The notes under the pieces were generated by a model. The model was not told where the DNA came from and searched no databases. It was given only the letters and a program-made list of their open reading frames with translations. A program made the translations under genes and the position numbers. From the NCBI GenBank assembly GCA_964036295.1, contig OZ038466.1, positions 3,782,001 to 3,846,000 of the forward strand: a DNA stretch of 64,000 bases, written 5' to 3'. Shown here piece after piece: positions 1 to 13,600 of this stretch; the first letter of the stretch is position 1; each line of letters opens with the position of its first letter. The DNA comes from Plumapathes pennacea. Lineage: Eukaryota > Cnidaria > Anthozoa > Antipatharia > Myriopathidae.

Positions 1-2078
1 CTTGCTCGAATGGCGGCGGTTTCTCCTCGATCAGTTCCCCCAAGTTAGTCTTGACGTAGTCTCGCACGACCGTTTTAAATCGGTCTGAACGCAGGCATCG
101 AACCATCAACAAACGTTCCAGATCGCCTAATTGTGCTTCATCGTCTTTAGCCGAGTCACTGTTCCCACTTTCAAATGGCAGAGGTGCCATTTCAGGTCTG
201 TCGCTGTGATACCATTCGCGCCACTCGGACGGACTGGACGCCAGGCGCGTGCACACGCTCTCCAGAGGCCCTTTTACGGTAGACAAGGCCAAGAGCGAGT
301 TCCAGGCTCCCCGCGGAATCCAGTTGGGCTGGAGCAGAGTGGGATCGAAGTCCGAGAGAGTGAGTCCGTGTGATTCCGGTAAATCTGCAGAGAATGAGAG
401 GAGGGATATCAAGCAAAATTTAGTCACGAGTAAATGGAGCATGTGTAGCAGACGTCGATTTTTGAGAGCGAGACAGGTCGACAAGCGATTGGGGTGAGGG
501 GACGAGGGAACGCCTGCAAGAATTCTACCGTTTTCTCCGTTCCACCAACTTGGTTTCGACAAAGGCTGTCATCTTTATTTCATATTATGAAAGGCCACGG
601 AGATGGCAAAACAAAATTGTAAAATCCCTTCCGACTTTCACGTTCGAAAAGGAACGTGCCACATTCTACTCGACTAGAATCAAGGCAAATGTTCAACTTC
701 CTGTTCGGTCATCCACTTCGGTCGACGTCAACACACTTGTATGGCACTGGTGCCACTCACTTAATATTAATAAAATGTTTAAAGAACAAACACCTATGCC
801 GAGTTCAACGCCGTAAACATGACTAAACCTCTGTCGGTTACTGATTAAACTTGACTACAACCCGACTTGAGGGGACAGTTGTGATTTGTACTTCGTACCT
901 CCGTATAGAAGCAGGCTCGCCTCCTCGGCAGTGAGTGTGTCTCCGTTCTGCTCCCCAGACTTCATTTTCACTGTTAGTAATGTGGCAAGAAGCAAGCGGT
1001 CCCGAGTGTACATGCTCCTGCAAGAAGTGATTAGTTAAGAAAGAGTGATCAGTTGGTTCAAACAGTACAATTCATCTGTGACACTCAATATACTCGACAA
1101 CTCACCGACTGACGTTGTGGTAGAAGGATTTAGTGAGTGAGTCCAGCAGTTGGCTTGACTGCTCTGTTGTCAGCTCAGTATATTCCACGCCAGGTGTCGG
1201 CAGCTGTACTTCAGTTGGCAGGATCACGGACAGCTTCTTACGAACTTTACCACGCGATGTGCTGCGACTTACAGGTTGGCTTACACCTGTTAATCAAGAG
1301 TAGAGAGAACACTGCTGTCACAGTGAACTCACTGAGACTTTCGTTTGAATGATCACATGTTTACGTTGCACTTCACAATTAAGGGATTAGAAGCTTTCCA
1401 GAATGTGTTAAATCCGACTTTTGTCGTGAAAGTGTCAATTCCGCGAGCGTAAGATCACGTGGTAGGCCCGTTCACACATTTCAATGTCTCCTGTGATACA
1501 AGCCACGATACACACGTGAAGTGGTCTTCAAGCATCGAGAAGATACAGTAACAAACAAATGGTTCTTACCATCTACGATTGTGGTGGCATGTTCGCCTTG
1601 TTCGTCCACAACTTTCACCACCACCGAGGTCTTGGAACCGACCTTTGCACCAGGCTCCTCACCAGTCCCCTCGTCGTCGGAATCATACTCGTAGATGTCT
1701 CGGGGAGGTTGAAAGTCCTTTCCGACCGCTTGTCGGAAAATAGAGAGGAAGTACCCTATCGAGAAATAGCAGACCAACACATCAGTACAGCAGCAGGTCA
1801 CAGGGAGTGCGCGACATCTTTATCTATGGTGGTCGAATAAGCGTGGAATAACTCCACTTACCACTGAAAACCAAGGATTTGGATCTGGATCTGATTTTTC
1901 GTGCATTTCAGGATTTCTAATGCCTACCTAGAGAAAATCGGTACTCGTGCTGAACAGAGGAGAGAGCTCTGAGCAGCGACAGCAGCATCACCGCTCGTTT
2001 GGACAGTGGTCGGAAACGCTTTCTCAGACTCATCAGATTGTCGAAGTTCGACAACACTCTGGCGAGGCGCTCCGAGAC
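1..2078 (-). CDS. DNHD1: Dynein AAA5/AAA6 exons running off the left edge
   Basis: Exons 2078-1928, 1755-1570, 1286-1106, 1017-899, 384-1 (incomplete). Landmarks are EYRFSLGYFLSIFRQAV (matching YQFSL--FL-LF), FYHNVSRSMYTRDRLLL (matching Y-NVCRGLFEKDKLLF), NWIPRGAWNSLLALS and LERLLMVRCLRSDRF (matching L-RLL-LRC-RPDR before the AAA6/C-terminal part). An Asp/Glu-rich spacer in the 1570 exon separates the first two. The C-terminal domain and stop codon are not in the window. The non-coding remainder is intron; the stretch 385-898 shows nothing recognisable. Confidence 0.87.
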
Positions 2079-5000
2079 CTGAAAAAAACAAAAATATCCT
2101 CAAGTAAAACTAAACGAATTTAATAAAAGAGGCAAATAAAAGCGAGTGCACACGGACAAATCGAGGTAGTGTTTTGACGTTGTTCCATAACGGTGCTGTA
2201 TTCAAGTTACCGTAAAATATTTTTAGGAAAAGTTTGGTTGCAATATGGTGTTAGAAAATGTCTTAAGTTAGAAAGAGTACGGGAGGGAAACAAAGACAAT
2301 AAAGGAGATAGAGACGGGACGGGGTGAAAGCGGGGATGAAAACGGAAACCGGCATGGAAACCGACATGGAAACGGGGACGGGGACGGGGACTGGGACGGG
2401 GACTGAAACGAGGAGAGGGACGGCCATGGCCGCGCCAACGAGGACACACAGGGAGACTGGAACGAGAACGGGGATAGCGGCGGGAATGAGGACAGGATCA
2501 AGATCAGAAAAGAAGCAAAAAATTGACAACTCACTTCAGTTCTGCAGCGAACTAAATCAGCAATGAGCTCAGTCTCTTCCCAGATGTCAGTTCCTTCTCT
2601 GGAGGTAATGCGCTCCATGAGTTTAGCGTCGATGCTCTCCAGAAGTTTCAACTGTTCCATCATGGTAGTGAGCGTCTTTCTCGTCTCCACGTACAGCGCG
2701 GGCTGCACGCGACTGAATGCTTCTATCTGAATCTCTTCCGCCAGCGACTCGTCGTCGAGTTTGAAGTTGATGAGCGTCGTGACGGACGCGACCTCGGTGC
2801 TGAACGCTGCGCAGGAACTGCGCGACACAAGGTACAGGCGGAACATGGGGTGGCACATTACACGACGGCTACCGAACTTCACCACTTGAGCGTCTGAAAT
2901 ATGTTTACAAGCGTAAGTGAACTGTATTTTAGTAAGTAAGAAGTGCATAACGGGAAGAAAGATGCAGAAAATAGATGCCACTCACAGAGACAGGGGTAGA
3001 CATACAGCCATAAAATTGAGACAGACAGAGATGACACACAAGCAGAGGCAGCGACAGCGCACAAATATATATCAACTAAGAGACAGGGACAGAGGCAGAG
3101 AAAGGAACTAAGTGAGGAATACGCTGCCAACAGATGGAAGCAAGACGAGACAAACGAATGGACACATACACGGCAATCTGCAGTTCGCTGTTACGCTAAA
3201 GCTCAGGTTACCTTTCTCCGTCTCATCACTGGTCGCTGTCGTCAAATGATAAATGAGCGGCATGAACAAGGAATCGATCTCACGGTCCACGTTGTACAAA
3301 ACAAGAGCCGTGCCGCTCGAGATAGCTTTCTCAATCTTCAGCACGGAGGAAGGGTCGCTAAAAAAACAATGCACAAGAAGGTAAGTTAACACGCTCTCGG
3401 CTCGCCCTAATCGAGGATGCAGTGGAGTGTTAGTCCTTGTGAGAACAAGTCTTGAAACGTACGATGTGTCGACCAAAGGTTGATGTTCATAAGTGTCACG
3501 CTGTAAAGGTGGTTTAAGCTGACGTTTCAAGCGTTAGCATTTGCTCTAAGAGACCCTCTCACTGTAGATAATTGGGCGCCCATGTTTATATTTACATCCG
3601 GAGCTCGATTTTCCCGAGGCACCCGAGTTATGACTGATCAATCTGACTGTCGCTGTTTGCCGTATTCAATACACTTCTGAGTTTTCTGCTGATTTATTTC
3701 GCAATAAAACGTAGAAAAACAAGAGAATTCGCCATTTTCGTATGATACGAAAATGGTCGCCGTCAGTCACTGGGCGCGCAAAGCATCTACGGTGAGAGGT
3801 CTCTTTAACACTTGAACAACGCCAACCTAGACCTGAGCAACTCCTGTGATCAAAGCATAGTTTCCCCTTTCAACGCCCTACAACAAACATTGTCTATGGT
3901 AAGGAGAACCTAGAATATATCAGAATGGCTGGCAGAGGTTGAGTTGTAATATTAGGAATAAGAGAAATTTAGACGACGGGTCAAGCTTTGTGTACATTGT
4001 ATACAAGTAAAACCTTAGACTTGCCTTTCAGCGAGATCGATCTCCAACAGATTCTCTCCATCTGCAATCGTTCTGATCAGCTCCAGGCTCCTGTTATTCG
4101 GGTCGATCAACAGTGGGGCTCGTTGCCATGACGACTTCGCCAACATGGCATTCTCAATCTTCCGCGGTCCCATTCCCTTGGTCAGCAGTCTGCGGATGTG
4201 CCTGTCGCCTAGCAACAGCTTAGCAAGAGCTAGAGTGAAGGCGTCGTACTCGGAGAGTTTGGGGCGCTGAAAGCTTCGCGACGAAACTGCGCTGCCCCTT
4301 TTATTCACGTACTTCTCGTTTGTTTCCGTGTCCTGTTTCTCCACGGCCTCAGTGGCTTCCTCCTTATCAGCCTCCACTCCTTCTCCACCTCGCTCCTCTT
4401 CTTCCCCTTTGTTGCCACCATAATTCACGTTCTCGTCCGCGCCTTTCTCTTCCGAGCGCAGCATGGCCACGGTTTTCTCGGTCAGTTCGCTCTCTTTCTT
4501 TCTCAGACGTTCTAACTCGAACTCTTCCGCGTTGGGATAAGGCGCCGTGCTGTCCACCACAAGGGGCACGCCTCGCTCATCCAGACACTGTGGCCAATGA
4601 ACGGTGATCATGGCTCGGCGGAACGTGTAGCTGTAAGGGCCCAGGTAAGTCGCGAAGGCAGTCGCCATGGCAACACCACCGGCGATGGCTCTCTCTCGCG
4701 TGCTGATCGCCTGTAGAATCTCAAGCCACTTCTGGCGGCCGCTCGACAACACCTGCAAATAACAGATGAATGGTAAGTGAAACAAAGAGGTTTTGTGTTT
4801 CTCATGGCTTTTCCATGCTCGCAATTTAACAAACATTGTTCTTAGAAGCGAGATTCTTACTGGAACTACGTACACATGTAAAGAATATCAGTGGCAAAGA
4901 TCTTCACAGTGGTAAAGCTATTACAAAGAAACGTCGGCTACAAACGAATTTGAGTCCATGACGCTCTCTCTTCCACGAATCGACCCACGAAAATAAAACC

Positions 5001-8000
5001 TTGAGGCTTCAACAACAGAATTTGAATCCATAACGCCCAGTCTAACTACACTACAGGAACCGGCCGAATATGACTATTGCCTTCAAGCAGCGTTAACTAT
5101 TTACGGACCTCTTCAAAGTAGGCGGCCTGGGACAACTGGGACTCGAGTGTTTGAGTCAACTCGTACTGGCGACACTTGTCGATGGACGCGTCTTCGTACG
5201 CTGTGGATAGAGACTTGAGGCGCTCGTCCAGATCGTGCAGCTTACTGTCCAGAGAGGAGAGCTTGCCAACAGCTTGTTCCACGGCGGACGAAGTCTCGGC
5301 CACTTTGCCATGCAGCGGCTTCACGCGAGACTGCATCATACGATGATACCTGAAAATAACCCACAAGGTGACAAGGACTCCTTTAGGACTCTGGGGAAAA
5401 CCAAACTAACTTGTTAAAGTTCTAATTATAAAAACCGTCGCGGACGGACGAACTGACAACTGACTAATATGCACCGATGGTGACTGCGAGTTCAGTGTCC
5501 TATCTTGTCGAAGAGATAAAAAATTAAAATGCACGAGGAATGGTAGAAGACGAAGAGTACTCCAGTACTTTAAAAGCGAAACGTACGTTGTCGAAGCAAT
5601 TCACTGGGTTCAAGCTTGCGGTCGGGAAAAGCACAGGATACAAGAAAAGGAATAAACAATACAATATGATATGACACAGAGTAAATACGATATGATATAA
5701 CACGATGATCACGATACGATACACATGACACGCCACGACACGACATAAAACGATCAGTGCCCTGATATAATACGATATGATACGATACAATACGATATAC
5801 CTACACTTATTGACTCAGATTGGCTACACTTACTTGACGACTCCTCTGACCCACAGCATCAGCGAGCCCACGGCTGGGTTGTTGGTTTTCTTCTCCAGGT
5901 AATCCCCGGCGAAGTGTGGCTTCTTCAGGTAAGGCTCAACCACATCGAGTGTGCTCTCCGGCAACTCCATCTCGTCAAAGGTAGCGAGCTCCTCGCGGAA
6001 CCTACAGCGGAGTGTTAGGAAAAAAAAAAAAAAAAAAAAAGATTTAGTGGTTTCGTGGTTCATAAAACAGACTTGAGGAGGGGGGGAGGGTGGGAAGACT
6101 GGGGAACTAGAAATTGACTTTAATTTTACAACGGAGCGGAAAAGGAGTAACATGAGCCACACGATGCATGGTAAACGCAGCTGTTATCAGACAAAGATTT
6201 TAGGGAACTGTAGTCGTAGTAGAATTGAAACTTCCAAATATTCAAGGAATGCCAAGTACAGTCAGTAAGAAAGTTGTTACCTGTCTAAATTAGCCATCAA
6301 CCGCTTTGCTCCTTTGTTCCACGTCAAGTCAGATGTCGGCGACTTGACTGTGCGGCAGATAGAGAAAAAGGTGAATGTAGAAGAAGCAAGACAGAAAGGA
6401 GATAACGAGGAGAGGGGGTCGATAACAACAACGACAATAAATTCAAAGAGTTTCCTTAGGATGCTGACATAGCATACAAGTCGCATTGGCAAAATTTGTG
6501 GTACGGCAATCTTTCACAGCAAAAAGATCTGCTTTCAACTTCTCCATACCGTACAACACACATCTGATAATGAGTAGTAAGGAGAAAATTGCTCTTGATC
6601 AGCGCTGTACTACAGGCTTATATTAAGCCTCACCGATAATGATGATAGCGGCCAGTAGGTCCTCGATCTCGCTGTCTGGTTTCTGCATGGCTCGCAGCTC
6701 GGCCAGGCCTTGCCCGTCCAAGTGCTTTAACACTCTCTTTGTATCCGATACGACCGCTGCCGCCTTGTACACCGCGCGCTCATGCGCGATCTGGTACTCA
6801 GGGAGAGCCTGGGGAGACAGTTTATCTCGAGTTAGAAAAAACTTGGAGAAAAAAAGCAGTCGCACACACACAAGACTCTAATTCATTTACTAAGTTATTG
6901 TACCCCCTGTACTTCAAACCAAACAGAGCAACAACACAAGAGGTAGGAAAGTAGTCAAAAGCATGGAGAGATTTCCTGAAAATTTTGATAAAAGAACCTG
7001 TTGTTTCAACATTCACTTAAACATGTCCACGTGGGAAAGGAGGGCGTGCAATGCGCAATGCATGCTAGTAAGGCTGTTTGCGCGCAAAGCACAAGGAAAC
7101 TGGTAAAAGCAGTTAACACAGATCGCCCTACGTTTATAGCCGAAATCGTGAAGACTATGTAAGACAAACTAAACTAACCTCTGTCCTTCAGGCCACTCAC
7201 CTTTTTCAGTTTCTGAATCCTCTCCTCTTGTCGCTTGACCAGTTTGACCTGTTCTACAGTTATCGCTTTATCCTACAAAAGACAAGGAAGTTCAACGCAT
7301 ATTTCTGATTTATCTAAATTGTAACTTTTCGAAATGACATTAAAAAGAAATTAAACAATAAGTTAAGCTTTACGGTGCCAGTGGAAGGTGAAAGGCGAGT
7401 TGAACAACGAATTATGATGAGTATTAAGGAATAATTTCTCTCCTGAAACATTTCACATGACCTTACCTGACCAATCTGCATGAGAAGTTGCAAATTACCC
7501 TGAAAATATCAAGAAAGAAACATGTTTTAAGTTGACGACTTATCAAAAGCCTACTGGAGTTTATAAAGCCACAATAAGTCTGTGTACCTCCTTCTTCTGT
7601 TGTAGGACAGTCTTTTCGTGTTCAAGTTGTTTTTTGAGTTGTTCAGCCAGCTTGGTTCCTCTCTCTATCGTCTTCAGAGCAGCCTCCATCTGAGTGTGTT
7701 CCTCTCGGAGCGCCTGACGGCGTTTCTTGACCAAACATATAAACCTGACGAGAAATAGCGTGTGAACACGTTACGATATGTGACGTTACGATGGTGAAGA
7801 AGATTACGTTGCCGCATTGAAGTTAGTTAGCACTCGAATTAAAAACAAAACCGCGCAAATGTTAACAACACACAAGACGTGAGACGAGGTACAAGCCCGG
7901 TTTAGAGGAAGAATTTCTGCTGAACAACAGCAAATAATGAGCACTGTTTGAACTAATTTACAGCGAATTTGACACGGTAGAAATTCAGCCTTTTTAAGGT

Positions 8001-10621
8001 GCTAATACATCTATTAGCTTTGGCTGACGTTCCTTTTATTTTCGTTTTTAAAAAGCTACGCCTAAGCAGGAAGTGGCCAGAAGGGCTGAATGCCTTAGGT
8101 CTTCTGATGGCTTCCTGACCTTCGCACAAACATCTCAAAGCTGGTGTTTGTGATGTGGCCAAACGATCCCGCCTCCTCGCTCTCGGCGCTGTCCTGTTGA
8201 CGGATGGATAAATGCATGGAGGCCAACAGATGGGCCAAGTTCTCTTTTTGAGTATCATCAAATATATCCAACTCTAGAAAAGAAAGAAGGCAAACATTGA
8301 TCAGAATTATATAACAAAAAATATATAACAAAATAACAGGATAAAAAGCACACTGAGCCCATTTTAAATGTTTCAGTGATGAGCTTCTGTCTTCCCGTTC
8401 AGTTTCTGACAAGAAATTTTTATTACATGGGAAACCTAAATTTTGAAAGCTCGCTAAGACAAAAGCTGATTAAACTATCAATTTTCACAACACTGATCAT
8501 ATATTTTCTTTTTAAATTATTGGAAGAAATGGGAGACGAGTGAAAAGGATACGACTTGGCAGCCGCCAACGGCGAGGCCGAGTATAAGCTTGCGGCTTCC
8601 GTAAAATCTCGGGGCCACAGAGCTAAACCAAGGTATCAGTGAAGTTATACTCGTACCCACCTTTAAGTAGATAATAGGTATGCGATACTAAGGCCTCCTT
8701 AGACCAATGAGGAAGCAAGATGATAGAAACAGTGTTGGCGAGCGCGGGAAATTCTCGGCAGCGTTTTTGGAACCTTGGGCCCAGGGACGACACAGTCAAA
8801 ACGACGCGGAGATTCTCCCGCACGGTTCTGAAAATACAAGAGGCGCTTTATTGAGACACAAGAAGAAACCCAAGATGCTATTGTGTTGTTCAACTGACAA
8901 ATAAAAAGACCACTAATACTTACAATCCACATTTGTTAGACGGTTCCAAGGTTGTATTGGAACCAGTGAAACAGAAGTATACAGACAGCGAGGGAAAGAA
9001 AATAACAAGGACTTTAACTTGGACAGAGACGAAAGCCGGAGAACGACAGGAAGAAAAACGAGGGCAAGGCGAAAGCAAGGCGAAGGCAAGCCGAGGACAA
9101 GACGAGGACAAAACGAAAACAAGCAGAGGACAAGACGAGGACTCGGTAAACTCACTTGAGGAAGAAGTCCCAGGCCACATCACGTGTGTAAGCCAGCCCG
9201 GCCTGCGTGACTTCAGTTCGAACAGCGTTGATGACTGACGTCTGCTCCTCTTCTGTGAAGAGATGAGAAATGGAGCAGGACACCAGGAACTCACTCACGT
9301 GCACCAGGAAATCCTCGTCGACGATGTCCGCTTCAGGAAGCAGCAGCAGCAGGTGCTCACCCTAAAATAAGGAATACGGTTGTGATAATACGTAGAGCTT
9401 TCTTTTTGTGTCCAACCTTTCATTTTTATTTTTTTGTGGCATGAATAAATATAAGTAAAACAAGAACCCAGGCAGAAGCGACAGAGCATTCTGATTACTT
9501 TTGTGAACAGAATGTGCGAGCTCGAAAGCGCGCAATCAAAACGGTTTATCGAAGAGAAGAATGCAACGATATGGTCTTTTTTGTTCAGTTTCAACCATTC
9601 ACTTCTTGAATCTGTTTTGAAGTAGCATTACTGAAGGTATCCTGGGCAGTTTCATCATTCGATAAACGAACATTCACAATAGTGAACTGTTATCAAGTGT
9701 AACTTTCAAGTACATACAAAAATGGTTGACACGGGATATCTCGACCAACAACAATATGCAAAACAACAATAACAACAACAACAACAACAATTGCGACTGA
9801 AACAGCCCAGAAACGACAGCAGCAACAACAAACTCATAGTGAAAATAAAAAGAAAGAGACAAAGAAGGAATTGTAAGACTGAATAAGGAAATTCCTTGGT
9901 GAGTACACATACCTTGACACCGGCTCTGGTGTAAGCGGACACTAGATCCGCCTTGAAGTTGTCCAGAGTGTACCTATATGTGCTGGACACGGCTGACGGG
10001 TTGATACGGAACACGGAGTAGTCACACAGATGCGCCACCAAGTTGGCCAGCGTGGTGCTGAGTCCAGGGGAACCCTGGGATACTATCATGGCGTGACCAC
10101 ACTCGTGAGGAGACTGGACTACTCGCACCAGTCTACAGATGGTCTCCATCACGGCCTGGTTACAAATAGTTAGAAAGACTAAGTTAGATATGAAGAAAGG
10201 AAGAAAGACAATCGTGTACAACAAAAACTACACTGGTCAACACGGTACACATTGTCTACGGTATTCCTGGATTATAAATAGTTCAATAGGCTTTGTTCGT
10301 GACTGAGGTCACAGTTTTTCGAAGAATGAAGGAAGGAATTAGGGCAAAACATAAGAAAATCCCAAGTACATAAATCTCGGCTCAGCTTGCCTTGTAAAGA
10401 ATTATCCTGATTCTGGGGAAATCTTTGTTGTATTCCTCTATCCCATGTTCCAGGACCGCTCTGACCTGGCAGGAGAAACAGCAGTACAAGTGGCTCAGAC
10501 AGGAAGGTTATATGTGCTACATACAGGCAGCGATATGTATCTATATTTATTACGGATCGACACTCAGACTAAGCGATACCTTATGGTCTCTTGGCGATAC
10601 GTACAAAAACATGCGATTATG

Positions 10622-10670
<49 letters not shown>

Positions 10671-13600
10671 AAAACAAATTACAAAGACGACAAAAATAAG
10701 AACAAAACACCCTTAACCTAAGTACGATGACAAGAAAGAAATACCCCCACGCAATTTAGAGCTACACGTTGGTTTCTGTAGCCGTTTCTTTGTATTTCCT
10801 TCATTCTTGAAAGCGCACGTACCTTGTTCAGGTCCTGTACGTGTCTGTAGGACAAATGCACGTCGTCTTCGTTGCTCTCGGAGGATCCGCCGCCGATCAC
10901 TTCTCCAAACGTATCCTCCGTGTCCACCAGGTTGGTGAAGAATGGCGTGTGACCGGTCACCACGGACAACTGGACGAAACAAATTCACAACGATAAACAC
11001 GTGCGTCAGAGCTTCGTACGTACATCACCGCTTTTCTCTACACTGTATGATCTTATAATGAGCTCTAATTAACTTAGAGCTTGATGTATCTTTATCAAAG
11101 TTTCCTGTTATGGTCAAACGTCGTTGGGACGCTTTGCTCCGAGTATCAATGATTGACAGCTGGAACACAGTCTTCACGCTATGATGAAAAGGGACTCAAA
11201 TTGTTAATTACCAGGTTCACATTCCATCCCCTCCTCGTCCATGTAATTTTGGTTCCAAGAATATGTAAAGCAAGGCTAAAGCCCCACAATGAGTTGACGG
11301 AAGGCGGGGATAATTTTTTAATATTTAGTTGAACTCCACCAGCATCTCACAAACTCTTTTATGTGACTCTTCTACGTCTCTATTACGCGGCTAACTTTAC
11401 TACACAGGTCCAGGTTTTGTATTTCAGAATTTCGTCTGACCGCAAATGCTTATCTTATGTCTTATGAAGCAACAGGCTTCGTATTCGTCACACTTCTCAG
11501 AAAAGGAAGTGAATCTGACCTGCTCTTCGTCTGAAAACCTCTTTTTGGCCGCCGTCAGAAAGGCCTGCTGGAAGCGTTCTTTATCAACCGAGTCAACGAG
11601 TCGGCGGCCGAACACCCAATCACACTCGTGTTTCCATAGCAACAACAGATCCTGCTGCGTACATCCCGGACGCAACGTCAAACAGATGTTCCTGGGGAGA
11701 GGGGAAGGGAGGATAATTCGATGAATTGTTGAAGTGTAATATAGTTATGAGCGTAGCATTGAAAACCACCCAAGTAACCAACCTGAACACCATGGTGAGA
11801 TCTGTCATGGTGAATATGTAGTGACACCGTTGGGCTGTCGGTAGGTACATAAACCTCAGGTGGTCCTGCAGTTCCAGGGTCACAAACGTGACCGCGCTCA
11901 GGACGTCCCTCATCCAACAATCCTGGTCTCCAGTCCCCACCGCCTGGAAGTGGACGTCACCAGGCTCCTGGGAGGAGCCGTCGCTTGCGCCAGCCTGGGT
12001 CTGGTGCATGTTAAGAATGAAGTGTTTCTCCAGCTGCTGAGTGTAGATGTAATGCAGCTCGCTGATGCTGGAAAAATAATCGAGGAGACGTGAGCGCTGT
12101 GCAACGGTATGAAGACCATTACAGGGGAAAAGGAAAGGACAAGAATTTTGGAGAAGAGAAGAGAAGAGAAAGGAATTCACACCAGTATAAATGGTAACCC
12201 GTGCAGAGAGCACGTATTGACCAACCAGGATTGATTGTTGGATCATCTTTTATCTGGGCAGGCTATCAAAAGCCAACTTTCCCAATTCTCCACTCTCAGG
12301 GTTAAAACAGTAACCATCGTGGTACAAGAAAAGTCTCATTTTCGGACGGGATAAATCTCGCATCTCGTGTAAGCAGAACTTAGGCCCGGCTCAGACGCCA
12401 CTCCTCACATGCATCAAGCCTAAAGCAAATTAGCTCAAACAATGGCTTTTGTTTATTTGCATCAGATCGGCGCATGTGAGGAGCGGCGTCTGAACTGGGC
12501 CTTAGAGCCCGTAAACTGGGCCTTAGAGCCCAAAGAAAGCAAACACGTACAAACTCGCGTATTATTGAAGACAGATTAGAGACCTTGAGGAGACCAACCT
12601 TGGATAAGACACGCTGAAAAGCGCAAAATGTCTGAGTAGCCTGTTGCTGAGCTTGGCAGTGGCAGGCGGCGTGAACGGGTTGTAGGACGACAAATACGTG
12701 ACATTGTTGACCTCTCTCCACTGGTGCGAGTCAGGATCTAGCACGCCTCCGTGGTCGATGTGCTGACGGACCAGCTCGCACGCCGACTGAGTCTCAAACT
12801 CGTTCACCTGGAAAACACGATGAAGGAGGACGATGAAATTGAACTTTACAGATATGAAGCAACTTTGCAACTGCAAAATGTTCCACGTTCATTCATAACT
12901 GCGATGATCACTATGGTTACAACAGCTACACGAATAATGCATTCATGCTGTTCACCTTGCTCAAATTCAAATCGTCCATTAAACACGTCAACCTCTTGTT
13001 GCCTCTCGGTACGAAGGTCCTGGCGTGTTTCCACTCCAGACAGTTGGACATCTCTTTCCACATCGCTCGAGATGTCGTGAATTTATTGCAGAAGACTGTC
13101 AAGCTCAGAACCTCCCCGATGTCCCCGCCATGTTGTTTTAGTCGATGACGCAAGATCGAGGTCTTTCCACAACCAGCTTCGCCAACCAGTAAAACCGGTT
13201 TACCTGCATCACTCAACAGACCTACTAGATGCGAGATACGCTGCAGAGACACGACAAAAAAAGATGCACAAAGTCATGTTTGTGAGTCTAGTAGCAGTTC
13301 CTTAATTCAGGATATATCGACATAAACTTTCTGTGCTGTGAACAAATCCTTGTTTTTATGCTCAATATTCAACTAAAATTCAGACACAGTCCGCCATGCT
13401 TTGAACTACTGGGCCCTACTGAACAGAAACTCGCTCTCTGTATTTGAGCTCACACATCGAGGTACTTCTACAAGAACTAAAACAACAAAACGACGTCTTG
13501 CATTTTCGGTGCACCTAACGTCTTACTGACCCCTAGTAATGTGCCAGTCACCATCTCTCGCCTTCGCAATCTTTCAAACTCAGAAAATTTAAACAAACCC

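Noticed and set aside
2207-2566. Several overlapping frames of proline/valine/threonine-rich protein
   Set aside because: All read through the GGGGAC minisatellite in an intron and have no other support.
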